The translations under genes were made by a program, and so were the position numbers. The notes below the pieces were generated by a model that was not told the DNA's origin, ran no database searches, and worked only from the letters and a program-made list of their open reading frames with translations. A stretch of 64,000 nt of DNA from Lachnospiraceae bacterium (GTDB taxonomy: Bacteria > Bacillota_A > Clostridia > Lachnospirales > Lachnospiraceae), in the NCBI GenBank assembly GCA_017626435.1, contig JAGAIR010000009.1:1-64000 (forward strand). The letters run 5' to 3'. Shown one piece after another: positions 1 through 7,383 of this stretch. Position 1 is the first letter of the stretch. Each line of letters begins with the position of its first letter.

Positions 1-11
1 GTACACAAAAA

Positions 12-33
12 GAGGAGAGCAGCAGCTCCCCTC
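12..33 (-). terminator. Integrase transcript terminator
   Basis: A 9-bp stem with one mismatch (arms 12-20 and 25-33, loop 21-24) is followed on the minus strand by five T residues (positions 11 down to 7). It lies just past the integrase stop codon at 49-51. It sits on the phage-right-end side of the attachment site, so the integrase gene would lose it on integration. Confidence 0.6.
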
Positions 34-48
34 CTGGAAATTCTGAGG

Positions 49-1590
49 TTATAGGTTGACAACATAGGCAAATGTGGTATAATCTTCAAAGAAGATGAGG
101 TTCGGATACAGCACCGAATCCCTCACTATCCGGTGTTCATCCGAACACCTAAAAACTTCAGGATCGAAGTCAACAGAGTGGTTGTTGTCTGCATAGTTGT
201 AGGCAATAACCACTTTTTTGTTGTACACATAAACAGAATGCACAAACACATCCATGAGCCTCTGCTTGAAATCAGGATCAGACACATCACCCTTTTTGAA
301 GAGGTTGAGCCAGTACACAATATGATCCCTGGTGAGAGCAGGCTTTTGGATCTCTTCTTTGGCAATATGCACCTTCAGATCTTCAGCCTGGGCCTCCAAT
401 TCCATGAGCCTCTGTTTGGTGGTGGAGGTGATGATGCCCTGCTCAATGGCCTTCATAATGTTATTGATGGCCTTCTCTGTATCCTTCAGGGCAGAAATAT
501 GCTGCTCTAATCTCAAATTAACTGTATCCCTGGCCTGGATCTCCATCACACGATCTGCCAGGTATTCAATCACATCATCCTGAAGCACATCATTGATGGT
601 ATGATATACAACAAAATCCTCTAAATCATCCTTGCGGTATGTTTTCAGAGTGCATTTATCAGAGCCATGCTTCCGCTTCCGGGCCGCACATTTATAATAT
701 GAGTACCGGATCCCCTTCTTTCCATATCCGCATTCACCCACCAAAAGAGAGCCGCACTCCCCACAATATGCTTTGAGAGAAAGCAAATACTTCTCATCTG
801 CTTTATAGGAAGAAGCCTGGCCAACACGTTTGTGGAAAGTAGCATGAACAGCATCCCACAATTCCTGGCTGATAATGGCAGGGATTGGAATTGGAATGCC
901 ATCATAGAAGCAGCGGCCAATATATTTCTCATTTCTGAGCATGGTGTATATACCATTCTTTGTGATCAAACCGCCTTTTCTGTTCTTAACTCCCATTTTT
1001 TCAAGATTTTCCAATATTTCAACAGCAGTGCATCCGGCTGCATAATTTTCAAAGACATAACGAACAACCCAGGCCTCTTTTTCTTCAACCTGGTACATTT
1101 TATCAACGATTTTATAACCATACGGAGCCTGGCCGCTGACAGCATAACCCTTCAGGGCACTCTCCCGGTGGCCTCTTTTCACTTTTTGTCTCAGATCAGC
1201 CACATAATACTCAGCAAGGCCCTCCATGAGGCTCTCCAAAATGATGCCTTCAGGCCCATCAGGTATGATTTCCTTTGCGTAAAGCAAGCGGATCCCATGC
1301 CTTTTCAGTTTAATCTTATTCAGGGCAATCTCTTCACGATCTCTCCCGAATCGGTCTATTTTCCAAACTATGATGGAATCAAACTGTTTTTTCTCCGCAT
1401 CCCGGAGCATCCGGTTGAATTCCATTCTGTTCTCAAAATCAGAGCCGGAGATATGCCGATCCGCATATACATCCAAAACAGTGATACCATTTTCTTTTGC
1501 ATAGGCCATGCAATCCCTCACCTGGCCCTCAATACTCTGATCCGTTTGCCGAGGGCCGGGAGAGTATCTTGCATATATAACTGCATTCAT
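49..1590 (-). CDS. int: Large serine recombinase (phage integrase)
   Basis: Integrates and excises the phage by serine recombination. The 513-residue protein has the N-terminal resolvase domain (about 1-150) with YARYS, nucleophile Ser10 and neighbouring Arg8, then SIEGQ and the IDRFGR motif. A recombinase domain and a zinc ribbon (CGEC ... C ... C, about 273-310) follow, with a coiled-coil stretch after it. The start at 1590 is chosen because AGGAGG sits 7-8 bases before MNAVIYAR; an upstream in-frame start lacks such a site. The putative attP (100-146) lies inside the 3' end of the gene, so residues from about 489 to the stop are encoded beyond the crossover point. In an integrated prophage the tail would be replaced by whatever the host flank encodes. 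It is last in the leftward repressor-TM2-int operon. Confidence 0.95.
   Translation of the reverse strand: MNAVIYARYSPGPRQTDQSIEGQVRDCMAYAKENGITVLDVYADRHISGSDFENRMEFNRMLRDAEKKQFDSIIVWKIDRFGRDREEIALNKIKLKRHGIRLLYAKEIIPDGPEGIILESLMEGLAEYYVADLRQKVKRGHRESALKGYAVSGQAPYGYKIVDKMYQVEEKEAWVVRYVFENYAAGCTAVEILENLEKMGVKNRKGGLITKNGIYTMLRNEKYIGRCFYDGIPIPIPAIISQELWDAVHATFHKRVGQASSYKADEKYLLSLKAYCGECGSLLVGECGYGKKGIRYSYYKCAARKRKHGSDKCTLKTYRKDDLEDFVVYHTINDVLQDDVIEYLADRVMEIQARDTVNLRLEQHISALKDTEKAINNIMKAIEQGIITSTTKQRLMELEAQAEDLKVHIAKEEIQKPALTRDHIVYWLNLFKKGDVSDPDFKQRLMDVFVHSVYVYNKKVVIAYNYADNNHSVDFDPEVFRCSDEHRIVRDSVLYPNLIFFEDYTTFAYVVNL
56..83 (+). promoter_or_regulatory. Sigma-A promoter inside the att repeat (left copy)
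   Basis: TTGACA at 56-61, a 16-bp spacer and TATAAT at 78-83. It reads rightward, so in this arrangement it fires antisense into the integrase 3' end and through the attP core. Both hexamers are perfect, but part of the same DNA codes for the integrase C-terminus, so chance is possible. Confidence 0.5.
100..146. other. Putative attP of the serine integrase
   Basis: Imperfect dyad: GTTCGGAT (100-107) and CACCG (112-116) on the left mirror CGGTG (131-135) and ATCCGAAC (139-146) on the right. The centre is near 123-124. The two 125-bp repeat copies stop matching at 126, within 3 bp of this centre, as expected if strand exchange occurs at the central dinucleotide. Large serine integrases use attP sites of about 40-50 bp with this symmetry. 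Confidence 0.75.
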
Positions 1591-1724
1591 TGCAAAACCT
1601 CCTAAATGGGCATAAAAATGCCCGGAAACTGATTGAAAGCTCCGGGAGATAATGCTAAAATATATCTGCGACAATATACATGAGCATTCTCATGGGAGCC
1701 TGGGTGAAAACCTGGGCTTTTATT

Positions 1725-2279
1725 TTACATTTTGCCGGAAAATTTCTGCTCAACCAATTCTAAATTATGATCTGAAAGCTCAGATCTGTGCTTCATAATA
1801 TCATCATAGGCCTTCCTGAATTGATTGCATTTGCCCTTTTCGGTTTTCATGCTATCTGCTTTGATGAGGGCATTGTTATAGCAGCGAACAATAAAAGATT
1901 CAATATTACTCTGCTTATAATCATTAAAGCGGCCAAGCATAACATAATCACCCATTTCAGAAAGAGTTTTCAGGAGCAGATCATATCTGCTGAAAAACAC
2001 ATCTGAATTTGTGGTGGTAGATATGAGCCTTGTGCAATCATCCACAATTCTCTTTCTATCATCAACAATCACATCCACATCAATCATGGGCTCATAATTA
2101 ACAGAGGCCTTCTGATCGCATTTTCTTATATTCACAAAAGAAATTATACAATCATAAATCCAACCGATTCCAAAGAGGCCAAAGGTGAGCAGATAAAGAA
2201 TGCCCATGCCGGTCTTTTTCTGAATAAACTTGTGAACACCGCACCATCCAAGAAGGAGGGTGATGATAAAGTTTGCCAT
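1725..2279 (-). CDS. TM2-domain membrane protein
   Basis: A 184-residue protein with an N-terminal TM2 domain: two hydrophobic segments (about residues 3-14 and 25-48) separated by a short basic turn, with GWCGVHKF and GLFGIGWIYD. The C-terminal about 120 residues are soluble, helical and charged. AGGAGG lies 6-7 bases before the start. It sits between repressor and integrase in the lysogeny operon. Its function is unknown; a membrane-sensing or exclusion role in lysogens is only a guess. Confidence 0.75.
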   Translation of the reverse strand: MANFIITLLLGWCGVHKFIQKKTGMGILYLLTFGLFGIGWIYDCIISFVNIRKCDQKASVNYEPMIDVDVIVDDRKRIVDDCTRLISTTTNSDVFFSRYDLLLKTLSEMGDYVMLGRFNDYKQSNIESFIVRCYNNALIKADSMKTEKGKCNQFRKAYDDIMKHRSELSDHNLELVEQKFSGKM

Positions 2280-2294
2280 GCAACTACCTCCTTT

Positions 2295-2786
2295 TTATGC
2301 CTCTTTTGCATTTTGTTCTGTGCCTTCTGTGGTATTCGAGGCAGATGAGCCCATGCTCTGTGCAGAATTGGAGATCTTTTTTATATATTGCTCTTCAGCT
2401 TCTTCCTTTGTAACTCTCCGGGCAGCAGATAATCTCTCTTTGAAATGTTGTATAAGCTGCTCACGAAGATCAGGATCAAGCTCAAAATAAGCCTTCAAAA
2501 TATTCAATTCCAAATCTGTGGCACTGTGCTGCTTTGCAAATTCATCCAGGCTGAAAGTTTCTGCCTGCACTTCCATTTCTCCATTGCCATTCAGCAACCA
2601 ATCCTCACTCACAGAAAACTCTTTGCAGATCAGTTTGATTAGGGAGAGTTTTTGCTCCGGCCTTGCCAGGGCATCCAATTCTATATTTTTAATAACAGAT
2701 CGGCTCACTCCCAACCTCTCACCAAAGGCTTCCTGAGAGAGTTTGTGCTTTTTTCTCAAAAGCCTGATTCTCTCATGCATTTCCAT
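2295..2786 (-). CDS. XRE-family phage repressor
   Basis: A 163-residue regulator with an N-terminal helix-turn-helix (RIRLLRKKHKLSQEAFGERL, then VSRSVIKNIE) over about residues 4-65, and an acidic helical C-terminus without a visible LexA-type protease motif. The start at 2786 is chosen because AAAGGAGG falls between it and the next upstream ATG. It is transcribed leftward from 2822-2850, divergent from the early promoter at 2883-2911, which is the layout of a lysogeny switch. It probably binds the repeats at 2886-2927. Confidence 0.85.
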   Translation of the reverse strand: MEMHERIRLLRKKHKLSQEAFGERLGVSRSVIKNIELDALARPEQKLSLIKLICKEFSVSEDWLLNGNGEMEVQAETFSLDEFAKQHSATDLELNILKAYFELDPDLREQLIQHFKERLSAARRVTKEEAEEQYIKKISNSAQSMGSSASNTTEGTEQNAKEA

Positions 2787-2821
2787 ATATGAACAACCTC
2801 CTTTGTGTTTCATGTGCTTTC

Positions 2822-2850
2822 AGTATATCTCTCAATTTTGGTTTAGTCAA
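2822..2850 (-). promoter_or_regulatory. Lysogeny promoter for the repressor operon
   Basis: On the minus strand: TTGACT (2850-2845), a 17-bp spacer and TATACT (2827-2822), about 36 bases before the repressor start. It is divergent from the early promoter. Confidence 0.75.
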
Positions 2851-2882
2851 GACAAAAAACGGAATAATATTTCAAAAAAGGA

Positions 2883-2911
2883 TTGACAAGGACAATTTGC
2901 AGGGATATAAT
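2883..2911 (+). promoter_or_regulatory. Early lytic promoter
   Basis: TTGACA (2883-2888), exactly 17 bp, TATAAT (2906-2911): a consensus sigma-A promoter 60 bases before the first early gene. Confidence 0.85.
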
Positions 2912-2927
2912 GGATTTACAAGGACAA
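2886..2927. promoter_or_regulatory. Candidate repressor operators (direct repeats)
   Basis: ACAAGGACAA occurs at 2886-2895 (overlapping the -35) and again at 2918-2927 (just past the -10), 32 bp apart, about three helical turns. Two copies bracketing the promoter core suggest binding sites for the divergent XRE repressor. This is inference from position and repetition only. Confidence 0.5.
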
Positions 2928-2973
2928 AATGAACGAGCGAAAAGATTGATTAAGCCAAACGGAGGGATAAGCC

Positions 2974-3273
2974 ATGAATAGAGCCGAATTTGAAAGCAGA
3001 GTTGAGAAGAGAAAAGGTTTTGCAATGAGCGTGACCGAAGCAGATTGGAAGATCATTGAGAAGGTGTACACCTTCCATCCTTCCATCAGCGAAACCAAAG
3101 GAAAAGAGCAGATTGCCGACCTCTACACAGAGTATGGCATGGGTATCATCAGAGATATGCTGCCAAGAGCTGAAGTGATGCAGAAGTTGGAGAATGAGCA
3201 GAGGAAGGCCAGGGCCGAGCTTGACAGAATCACCGCCCTGATCGAGGAAACAAGAGCAGGAGGTGAGATCTGA
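2974..3273 (+). CDS. Early phage protein, unknown function
   Basis: A 99-residue charged helical protein, first gene of the early operon, with GGAGG 6-8 bases before its ATG. The C-terminal third (QKLENEQRKARAELDRI) looks coiled-coil. No recognisable domain. The stop overlaps the next start (TGATGG). Confidence 0.75.
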   Translation: MNRAEFESRVEKRKGFAMSVTEADWKIIEKVYTFHPSISETKGKEQIADLYTEYGMGIIRDMLPRAEVMQKLENEQRKARAELDRITALIEETRAGGEI

Positions 3274-3740
3274 TGGCAGCGGCAAAGATTGAAGCCTTTT
3301 GGGATCAGGATCTTTATGATAACAGCATTCTAATCATATCCAAAAAGAGAGGCAAGCTCAATATGGCAGAGGTTGAGGATTTCCTCAGATATGAGAAGAG
3401 TGGTGCCTTCCAGGGAAATTATGTACATATCATCCGGGCCGGTGAAGCAACTTGCGGAGTGGATTGGGGCTTTGAAGAGGAGCCGAAGGGTGATGAATGG
3501 GTGCTCTACCAGGTGGAAGAGCTTGAAAAGTGCCCGGTGTGCAGAAAACTCTCCCCACTCATGCAATATTGCCCGGAATGCGGCCATGAGCTGATTGCAA
3601 AAGCAGATGCAGAGAGGGGCATCCGATCTCAATCAAAGGCCATCCTGGATGCTATCATCAGAACCAACCTGGTGAATGCTCAGGATGAAGAGGGATGCCT
3701 GAGGATCCTGGATGGAATTTTGAAGGAGGTACTCAGATGA
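3273..3740 (+). CDS. Early protein with zinc ribbon
   Basis: 155 residues. The C-terminal half carries CPVC and CPECG, spaced as a four-cysteine zinc ribbon at about residues 88-109. The N-terminal half is mixed alpha/beta without a family I recognise. Translationally coupled to both neighbours by overlapping stop and start codons. Confidence 0.75.
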   Translation: MAAAKIEAFWDQDLYDNSILIISKKRGKLNMAEVEDFLRYEKSGAFQGNYVHIIRAGEATCGVDWGFEEEPKGDEWVLYQVEELEKCPVCRKLSPLMQYCPECGHELIAKADAERGIRSQSKAILDAIIRTNLVNAQDEEGCLRILDGILKEVLR

Positions 3741-3967
3741 AAGAGAAGCAGAAGAACATTGAAGAAGCAGAAAAACTCCTTGAAGCCATGAAGCAGGAAA
3801 CAGTGCACATGATCAAGAGCACTGGGAACCGGGAAACAAGAAAAGCATGGTATCACTCCCACCTGGGATCCATTGATTTTGCAAGACAGATGGGCCTCAT
3901 CAGTGAAGAACGGAGGCGGCAGTTGTACAAAGAATTCAATGCAGAACTAAAGGAGGGGGAGAAATGA
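3737..3967 (+). CDS. Small helical early protein
   Basis: The start at 3737 is chosen because GAAGGAGG precedes it and ATGA overlaps the previous stop. 76 residues, charged and helical; no recognised domain. The stop overlaps the next start. Confidence 0.65.
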   Translation: MKEKQKNIEEAEKLLEAMKQETVHMIKSTGNRETRKAWYHSHLGSIDFARQMGLISEERRRQLYKEFNAELKEGEK

Positions 3968-4497
3968 CAGATAAGCAGAGAGAACTCCTGAAGAAGCTGC
4001 AAGCCCTGGCAGAGAGGGGCATTGGTGGTGAGAAGGAAACCGCTGAGAGAAAGCTGAAGCAACTCATTGAGAAATATGGTATTGAAGAGGCTGAGCTCTC
4101 AGAGGATAAGCTCATGGATTTTGAATTTAAGTACAAAGGAGAATGGGAAAGAAAACTCCTGAGGCAGATATTTTATAGGATGTTTGGAGCGGATTTCCGA
4201 AACAAAACCTATGTGTACAGATATGGCCAGGGCAGCAGATCCATATATGGCATAAACTGCACCCAGGCAGAGGGCCTGCAATTACAGATTGAATTTGATT
4301 TCTACAAAGGCCTTTATGAGGAAGAGTTGGAGCTCTTCAGGGATGCCTTCATACAGAAGCACCGCATATTTGATCCAAATGGTGGCTCAGATGGGAAGGA
4401 ATACACCCAGGAAGAGATACAGAGAACTTTGAGAATGCAGCAGATGATGAGTGGAATGCAGGATAAGAGCCTCAATCCGCTCCTGGAAGCAAATTAG
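3964..4497 (+). CDS. DUF2786-like phage protein
   Basis: 177 residues. Residues 5-42 (LLKKLQALAERGIGGEKE and then LIEKYGIEEAEL) match the helical DUF2786 pattern found in many phage early regions. A middle region with aromatic residues follows, as in DUF2786 proteins with a peptidase-like second domain, but no metal-binding HExxH motif is visible. Function unknown. Confidence 0.7.
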   Translation: MTDKQRELLKKLQALAERGIGGEKETAERKLKQLIEKYGIEEAELSEDKLMDFEFKYKGEWERKLLRQIFYRMFGADFRNKTYVYRYGQGSRSIYGINCTQAEGLQLQIEFDFYKGLYEEELELFRDAFIQKHRIFDPNGGSDGKEYTQEEIQRTLRMQQMMSGMQDKSLNPLLEAN

Positions 4498-4513
4498 GAA
4501 GGAGATGAACAGT

Positions 4514-4702
4514 ATGGCAGCAGTAGCAGAAGAGAAGAGAATGGATGTTGTATTGCCACAGTGTGAGAAGCCTATGGCGGTGGAGGTCATGGAGTTTTTA
4601 GGAGAATTGAGCCAGGGAGAGCAGAGAGATTTTATGAATTTCCTGCATGGTGCAAAGTTTGTTATGAACCTGAATGGAAAGCCGGCAAAAGAAGCCATTT
4701 AG
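4514..4702 (+). CDS. Small early protein, unknown
   Basis: 62 residues from ATG 4514, with GGAAGGAG nine bases upstream; the ATG at 4505 directly abuts that site and is less likely. The FLGELSQGEQRDFMNFL stretch looks helical. No known family. Confidence 0.6.
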   Translation: MAAVAEEKRMDVVLPQCEKPMAVEVMEFLGELSQGEQRDFMNFLHGAKFVMNLNGKPAKEAI

Positions 4703-4718
4703 ATCAGGAGGCAGCAGG

Positions 4719-4898
4719 ATGGGATACATAAATGTACAGCAGATCCCAAAATCCGAGGGCAACATGATTGGCAGCCTGCTTTTTACATCCATATCAGAGT
4801 ATTTTGCAGATCCACAGCATCAGCAGGAATTTGAAGAATGGAAGAAGAGCCGGGCAGACAAGCCCAAAAGAGGGAAGGTGATTCCGCTGAAAAAATGA
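4719..4898 (+). CDS. Small early protein, unknown
   Basis: 59 residues from ATG 4719, behind CAGGAGG. Mixed N-terminus and strongly basic C-terminus (KKSRADKPKRGKVIPLKK). Last gene before the structured non-coding region at 4899-5074; no recognised domain. Confidence 0.6.
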   Translation: MGYINVQQIPKSEGNMIGSLLFTSISEYFADPQHQQEFEEWKKSRADKPKRGKVIPLKK

Positions 4899-4900
4899 AA

Positions 4901-4925
4901 GGAGCAGATCTGAGAAATCTGCTCC
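4901..4925. other. Perfect hairpin upstream of rep
   Basis: GGAGCAGAT (4901-4909) pairs perfectly with 4917-4925 across a 7-base loop. No T-run follows, so it is not a normal intrinsic terminator. It is part of a structured leader before the Rep gene. Confidence 0.6.
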
Positions 4926-4932
4926 TGGATAT

Positions 4933-4983
4933 GCCCTAAAGTAGGACATACTAACACCTACAAATAGTATATCACTTTAGGGC
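4933..4983. other. Long hairpin upstream of rep, candidate replication origin
   Basis: GCCCTAAAGT (4933-4942) pairs perfectly with 4974-4983. Inside it, 4945-4953 pairs with 4965-4973 with one mismatch, leaving an 11-base loop (4954-4964). Extruded hairpins next to an HUH initiator gene are typical of rolling-circle nick sites, so this is a candidate double-strand origin. It could instead regulate rep translation. Confidence 0.45.
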
Positions 4984-5074
4984 TCAGAAGTCAATAAATA
5001 TCCGCTAAAATCAAGGCTTTTTGAGCCTTCTTAATTGCTTGATAAGGATATTAAAGTTAGGGGTGATATGCAAT

Positions 5075-5815
5075 TTGTATGTGAAGAAAATATTTGACCT
5101 GGGATGGGTGAAAGAGATCTCCAAATACTACCCAGGGAATTATGGAGCTCCCGGAGTGAAGAGGGGGCCAAGGAGAAAGAGAACACCGGAGGACATAGAG
5201 CGGCAGAATAAGACCAACAGAGAGAAGAAGGTGCAGCGGCTCATCCTGGCCAACTTCCATGAAGGAGATTGGCACCTGGTGCTGAAATACAAAAAGGAGC
5301 TGAGGCCGGGGAGCCTGGCTGAAGCCAAGAAGCAAGTGCAGAAGTTTTTGGCCGATATGAGGAAGGCCTATAAGAAAGCAGGGTATCAATTCAAATACAT
5401 ATATGTGACGGAGAGAGGAAAGCAGGGAGCCTGCCACCATCACCTGATCATAGAGGATATTACAGAGCCGGATCTGAACACCAAGAAGATGGTGCTGAAA
5501 TTTTGGCAATATGGATCCAAGGCATTCATTCCTCTGTATGAGGATGGAGAATTTGAGAACCTGGCTGAGTACATAGTGAAGAAAGAAACCAAAGAGGAGG
5601 CTGAAGGCTGCACCTATTCCCGGAGCAGGAATTTGATTGTGCCGGAGCCTCAGAGAGAAATCATCCACAGAAAGAGATGGCAGAGAGAGCCAAGACCTGA
5701 AAAAGGTTGGTATATTGTGCCTGATTCCCTGGTGAATGGTGAGAATCCAGTAACCGGATACCCATATCAGCACTACACCATGCGAAAGATAGATTATGGA
5801 GGTGATTCAGGGTGA
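5075..5815 (+). CDS. HUH rolling-circle-type replication initiator (Rep)
   Basis: A basic protein of about 246 residues with the HUH endonuclease signature: three consecutive histidines at about 121-123 in GACHHHLIIED, preceded by the YIYVTERG strand, and a tyrosine at about 166 in NLAEYIVKKE followed by lysines. HUH enzymes nick one strand and join covalently through that tyrosine. No helicase, primase or polymerase gene is visible in the phage, so this is the best candidate initiator. The start is uncertain: TTG 5075 has AGGGGTG nine bases upstream, with GTG 5081 and TTG 5021 as alternatives. The preceding DNA is rich in hairpins. The stop overlaps the next gene. Confidence 0.7.
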   Translation: MYVKKIFDLGWVKEISKYYPGNYGAPGVKRGPRRKRTPEDIERQNKTNREKKVQRLILANFHEGDWHLVLKYKKELRPGSLAEAKKQVQKFLADMRKAYKKAGYQFKYIYVTERGKQGACHHHLIIEDITEPDLNTKKMVLKFWQYGSKAFIPLYEDGEFENLAEYIVKKETKEEAEGCTYSRSRNLIVPEPQREIIHRKRWQREPRPEKGWYIVPDSLVNGENPVTGYPYQHYTMRKIDYGGDSG

Positions 5816-6267
5816 AAATTGAGGTGAGGATCTTCATTGAGAGCTCATGGAGAGGCCCATCAAAGAGAGATGGAGTAGCCATGTGGTTGGTGGAATGCAT
5901 GAGGAATGGTGAACCGCACACCAGGCAGGGATTCATTCACCTGGAAAATGGCACAGAGGCCCAGGGATGTTTGATGGCCATGATCAATGCCTTCCACATA
6001 CTCAAAAAACCATGCCAAGCCTCAGTATTTACTCAATGTGAGCACATTTTGAACACCATCCAAAATCACTGGCATATCCAGTGGCAGAAAAATGAATGGC
6101 ACAATGCCAAGGGAAAGCCAGTGAAGAATGTGGAATTGTGGAAGATGCTGATGGAGAAAACCCTGCCTCATGCCTATGCAGTGCATAAAGGCCATCACGA
6201 ATATGCAAATGTGATGCAGGCAGAAATAGAGAAGGAGATGGAAGCATGGAAGAGTACAGAGAAGTGA
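5812..6267 (+). CDS. RNase H-fold protein, probably catalytically inactive
   Basis: 151 residues from GTG 5812 (GGAGG upstream, GTGA overlapping the rep stop). The layout follows RNase HI: first strand (VRIFIESSW), a helix with Glu (EAQGCLMAMINAF), the strand position normally TDS (here VFTQC), the KPVKNVELW segment, and a late HKGHHEYAN. The DEDD acids are mostly replaced: Glu for the first Asp, Gln for the third, none obvious for the fourth. So the fold is probable and RNase activity doubtful. It follows Rep, so a nucleic-acid-binding role in replication is plausible. Confidence 0.6.
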   Translation: MKIEVRIFIESSWRGPSKRDGVAMWLVECMRNGEPHTRQGFIHLENGTEAQGCLMAMINAFHILKKPCQASVFTQCEHILNTIQNHWHIQWQKNEWHNAKGKPVKNVELWKMLMEKTLPHAYAVHKGHHEYANVMQAEIEKEMEAWKSTEK

Positions 6268-6506
6268 GGCAAAGAACCATCCAGGCGGTGATGGAAACAG
6301 TAAAAGGCCCGGAGGCAGCAGTGATGGAGATGGCAGAGAAGATTGCGGATGCGGTGATGGATGCCATTGCCGACAATTACCGGAGCATCACAGAGGTGCA
6401 TTCCATTGTGGAGGCGGTGAGGGCCGGCCATAGGGTACAGATAGCATATGCGGATCCTGATGAGGATGATTTTATGGATCCATATGTGGTGAGGGCTTGT
6501 TGGTAG
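6246..6506 (+). CDS. Small helical early protein
   Basis: 86 residues, starting inside the end of the preceding gene behind GGAG. Amphipathic helices (VMEMAEKIADAVMDAI) and an acidic C-terminal segment. No recognised family. Confidence 0.65.
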   Translation: MEEYREVRQRTIQAVMETVKGPEAAVMEMAEKIADAVMDAIADNYRSITEVHSIVEAVRAGHRVQIAYADPDEDDFMDPYVVRACW

Positions 6507-6515
6507 GAGGGAAGC

Positions 6516-7049
6516 ATGGAAATTTTGAAAATGTTTATATTCTGTGCCGCATTTGCGTTGATGGCAGCAGGATTGATGAAATTTATCTCAAAGGAGGATA
6601 AGAAAGTGGAAAACAAAGAGAAGAATGTGGATAAGGTGGGCATGGAAAAGGTGTATGTGTGCTCACAGTATGGCACGAGAGGAAACAGAGAAACCAATTT
6701 GGAATTTGCAAAAGTGTTCTGCATGGCGGTGATCGAAGAGGGCAAGATCCCGATCTGCCCACACCTCTTCTATAGCCAGGTGCTCAATGATGATGTGGAA
6801 TCACAGAGGGCAGCAGGCATGAGAATGGGATTAGAGCTCCTGGAAGATTGCTCTGAGCTGAGAATCTTCAGCAGATTATCTGACGGTATGAAGGGAGAGA
6901 TCCTGAAGGCTGAGAAGTTGGGCATCCCGGTGACAATCGGCAATATGGCCTATATCTATTCAGATGATCAGGCAGCAGCCATTGTGCAGGAGATATGGCA
7001 GGATTTGGAGGAACTCTATGGCAAAGAGCATCATACAGAAGAGAACTGA
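6516..7049 (+). CDS. Membrane-anchored DUF4406/DUF7768-like protein
   Basis: 177 residues. Residues 3-24 form one transmembrane helix, then a charged linker. From about residue 43 comes a nucleoside-2-deoxyribosyltransferase-like fold: KVYVCSQYG, an N-terminal helix, GKIPICPHLFYSQ, RMGLELLEDCSELRIF and a SDGMKGEI helix. Family relatives are usually soluble; here the anchor puts it at the membrane. The catalytic activity of phage members is not established. Confidence 0.65.
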   Translation: MEILKMFIFCAAFALMAAGLMKFISKEDKKVENKEKNVDKVGMEKVYVCSQYGTRGNRETNLEFAKVFCMAVIEEGKIPICPHLFYSQVLNDDVESQRAAGMRMGLELLEDCSELRIFSRLSDGMKGEILKAEKLGIPVTIGNMAYIYSDDQAAAIVQEIWQDLEELYGKEHHTEEN

Positions 7050-7383
7050 TCTGCTGAGCAGAGAGTGTTTTTTGTGCAGAGAGGAAGCTGACAAGATCGG
7101 GTATTTTGGAGAGCTGAAGCACACCGGGCTCCACAAGCATCATTTTGTGTTTGGAAGGTTCGGAGCCTTCAGGAAGAAGGCAGAAAAATATGGCCTTTGG
7201 GGCTATGTGTGCGAAGAGAGGCACCATGAGCATGGCCCGGAATCTCCTCACGATAATCAAGAGGTGAGAAAATACCTGACACAAGTGGCACAAAGAGCTT
7301 TTGAAGCAAAGTATGGCCATGAGCTGTGGATGCAGGAATTTGAAAAGAATTACCTGGATGAGGAGGTTGAATTTGATGAATAA
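7018..7383 (+). CDS. HNH-like phage protein
   Basis: 121 residues from ATG 7018 (GGAGG seven bases upstream), overlapping the preceding gene. Metal-binding residues are arranged like an HNH or zinc-finger nuclease: CFLC near the N-terminus, LHKHHFVFG in the middle, then VCEERHHEHGP. Similar small proteins occur in Clostridia phage early regions. Nuclease activity is inferred. Confidence 0.6.
   Translation: MAKSIIQKRTDLLSRECFLCREEADKIGYFGELKHTGLHKHHFVFGRFGAFRKKAEKYGLWGYVCEERHHEHGPESPHDNQEVRKYLTQVAQRAFEAKYGHELWMQEFEKNYLDEEVEFDE

Larger units (their letters stand above)
1..125. repeat. Left copy of 125-bp direct repeat (phage right end / attP region)
   Basis: Positions 1-125 are identical to 40,654-40,778; the copies diverge at 126/40,779. 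The repeat contains the last codons of the integrase, a hairpin and a promoter. The dyad at 100-146 continues past the repeat on this side only. I infer that this copy is the phage right end joined to its left end in the circular form, not host DNA. It could instead be a true long att duplication. Confidence 0.85.

Noticed and set aside
832..1605. 257-codon plus-strand open frame antisense to the integrase
   Set aside because: Shadow of the recombinase; no ribosome site and Phe/Ile-rich composition typical of antisense.
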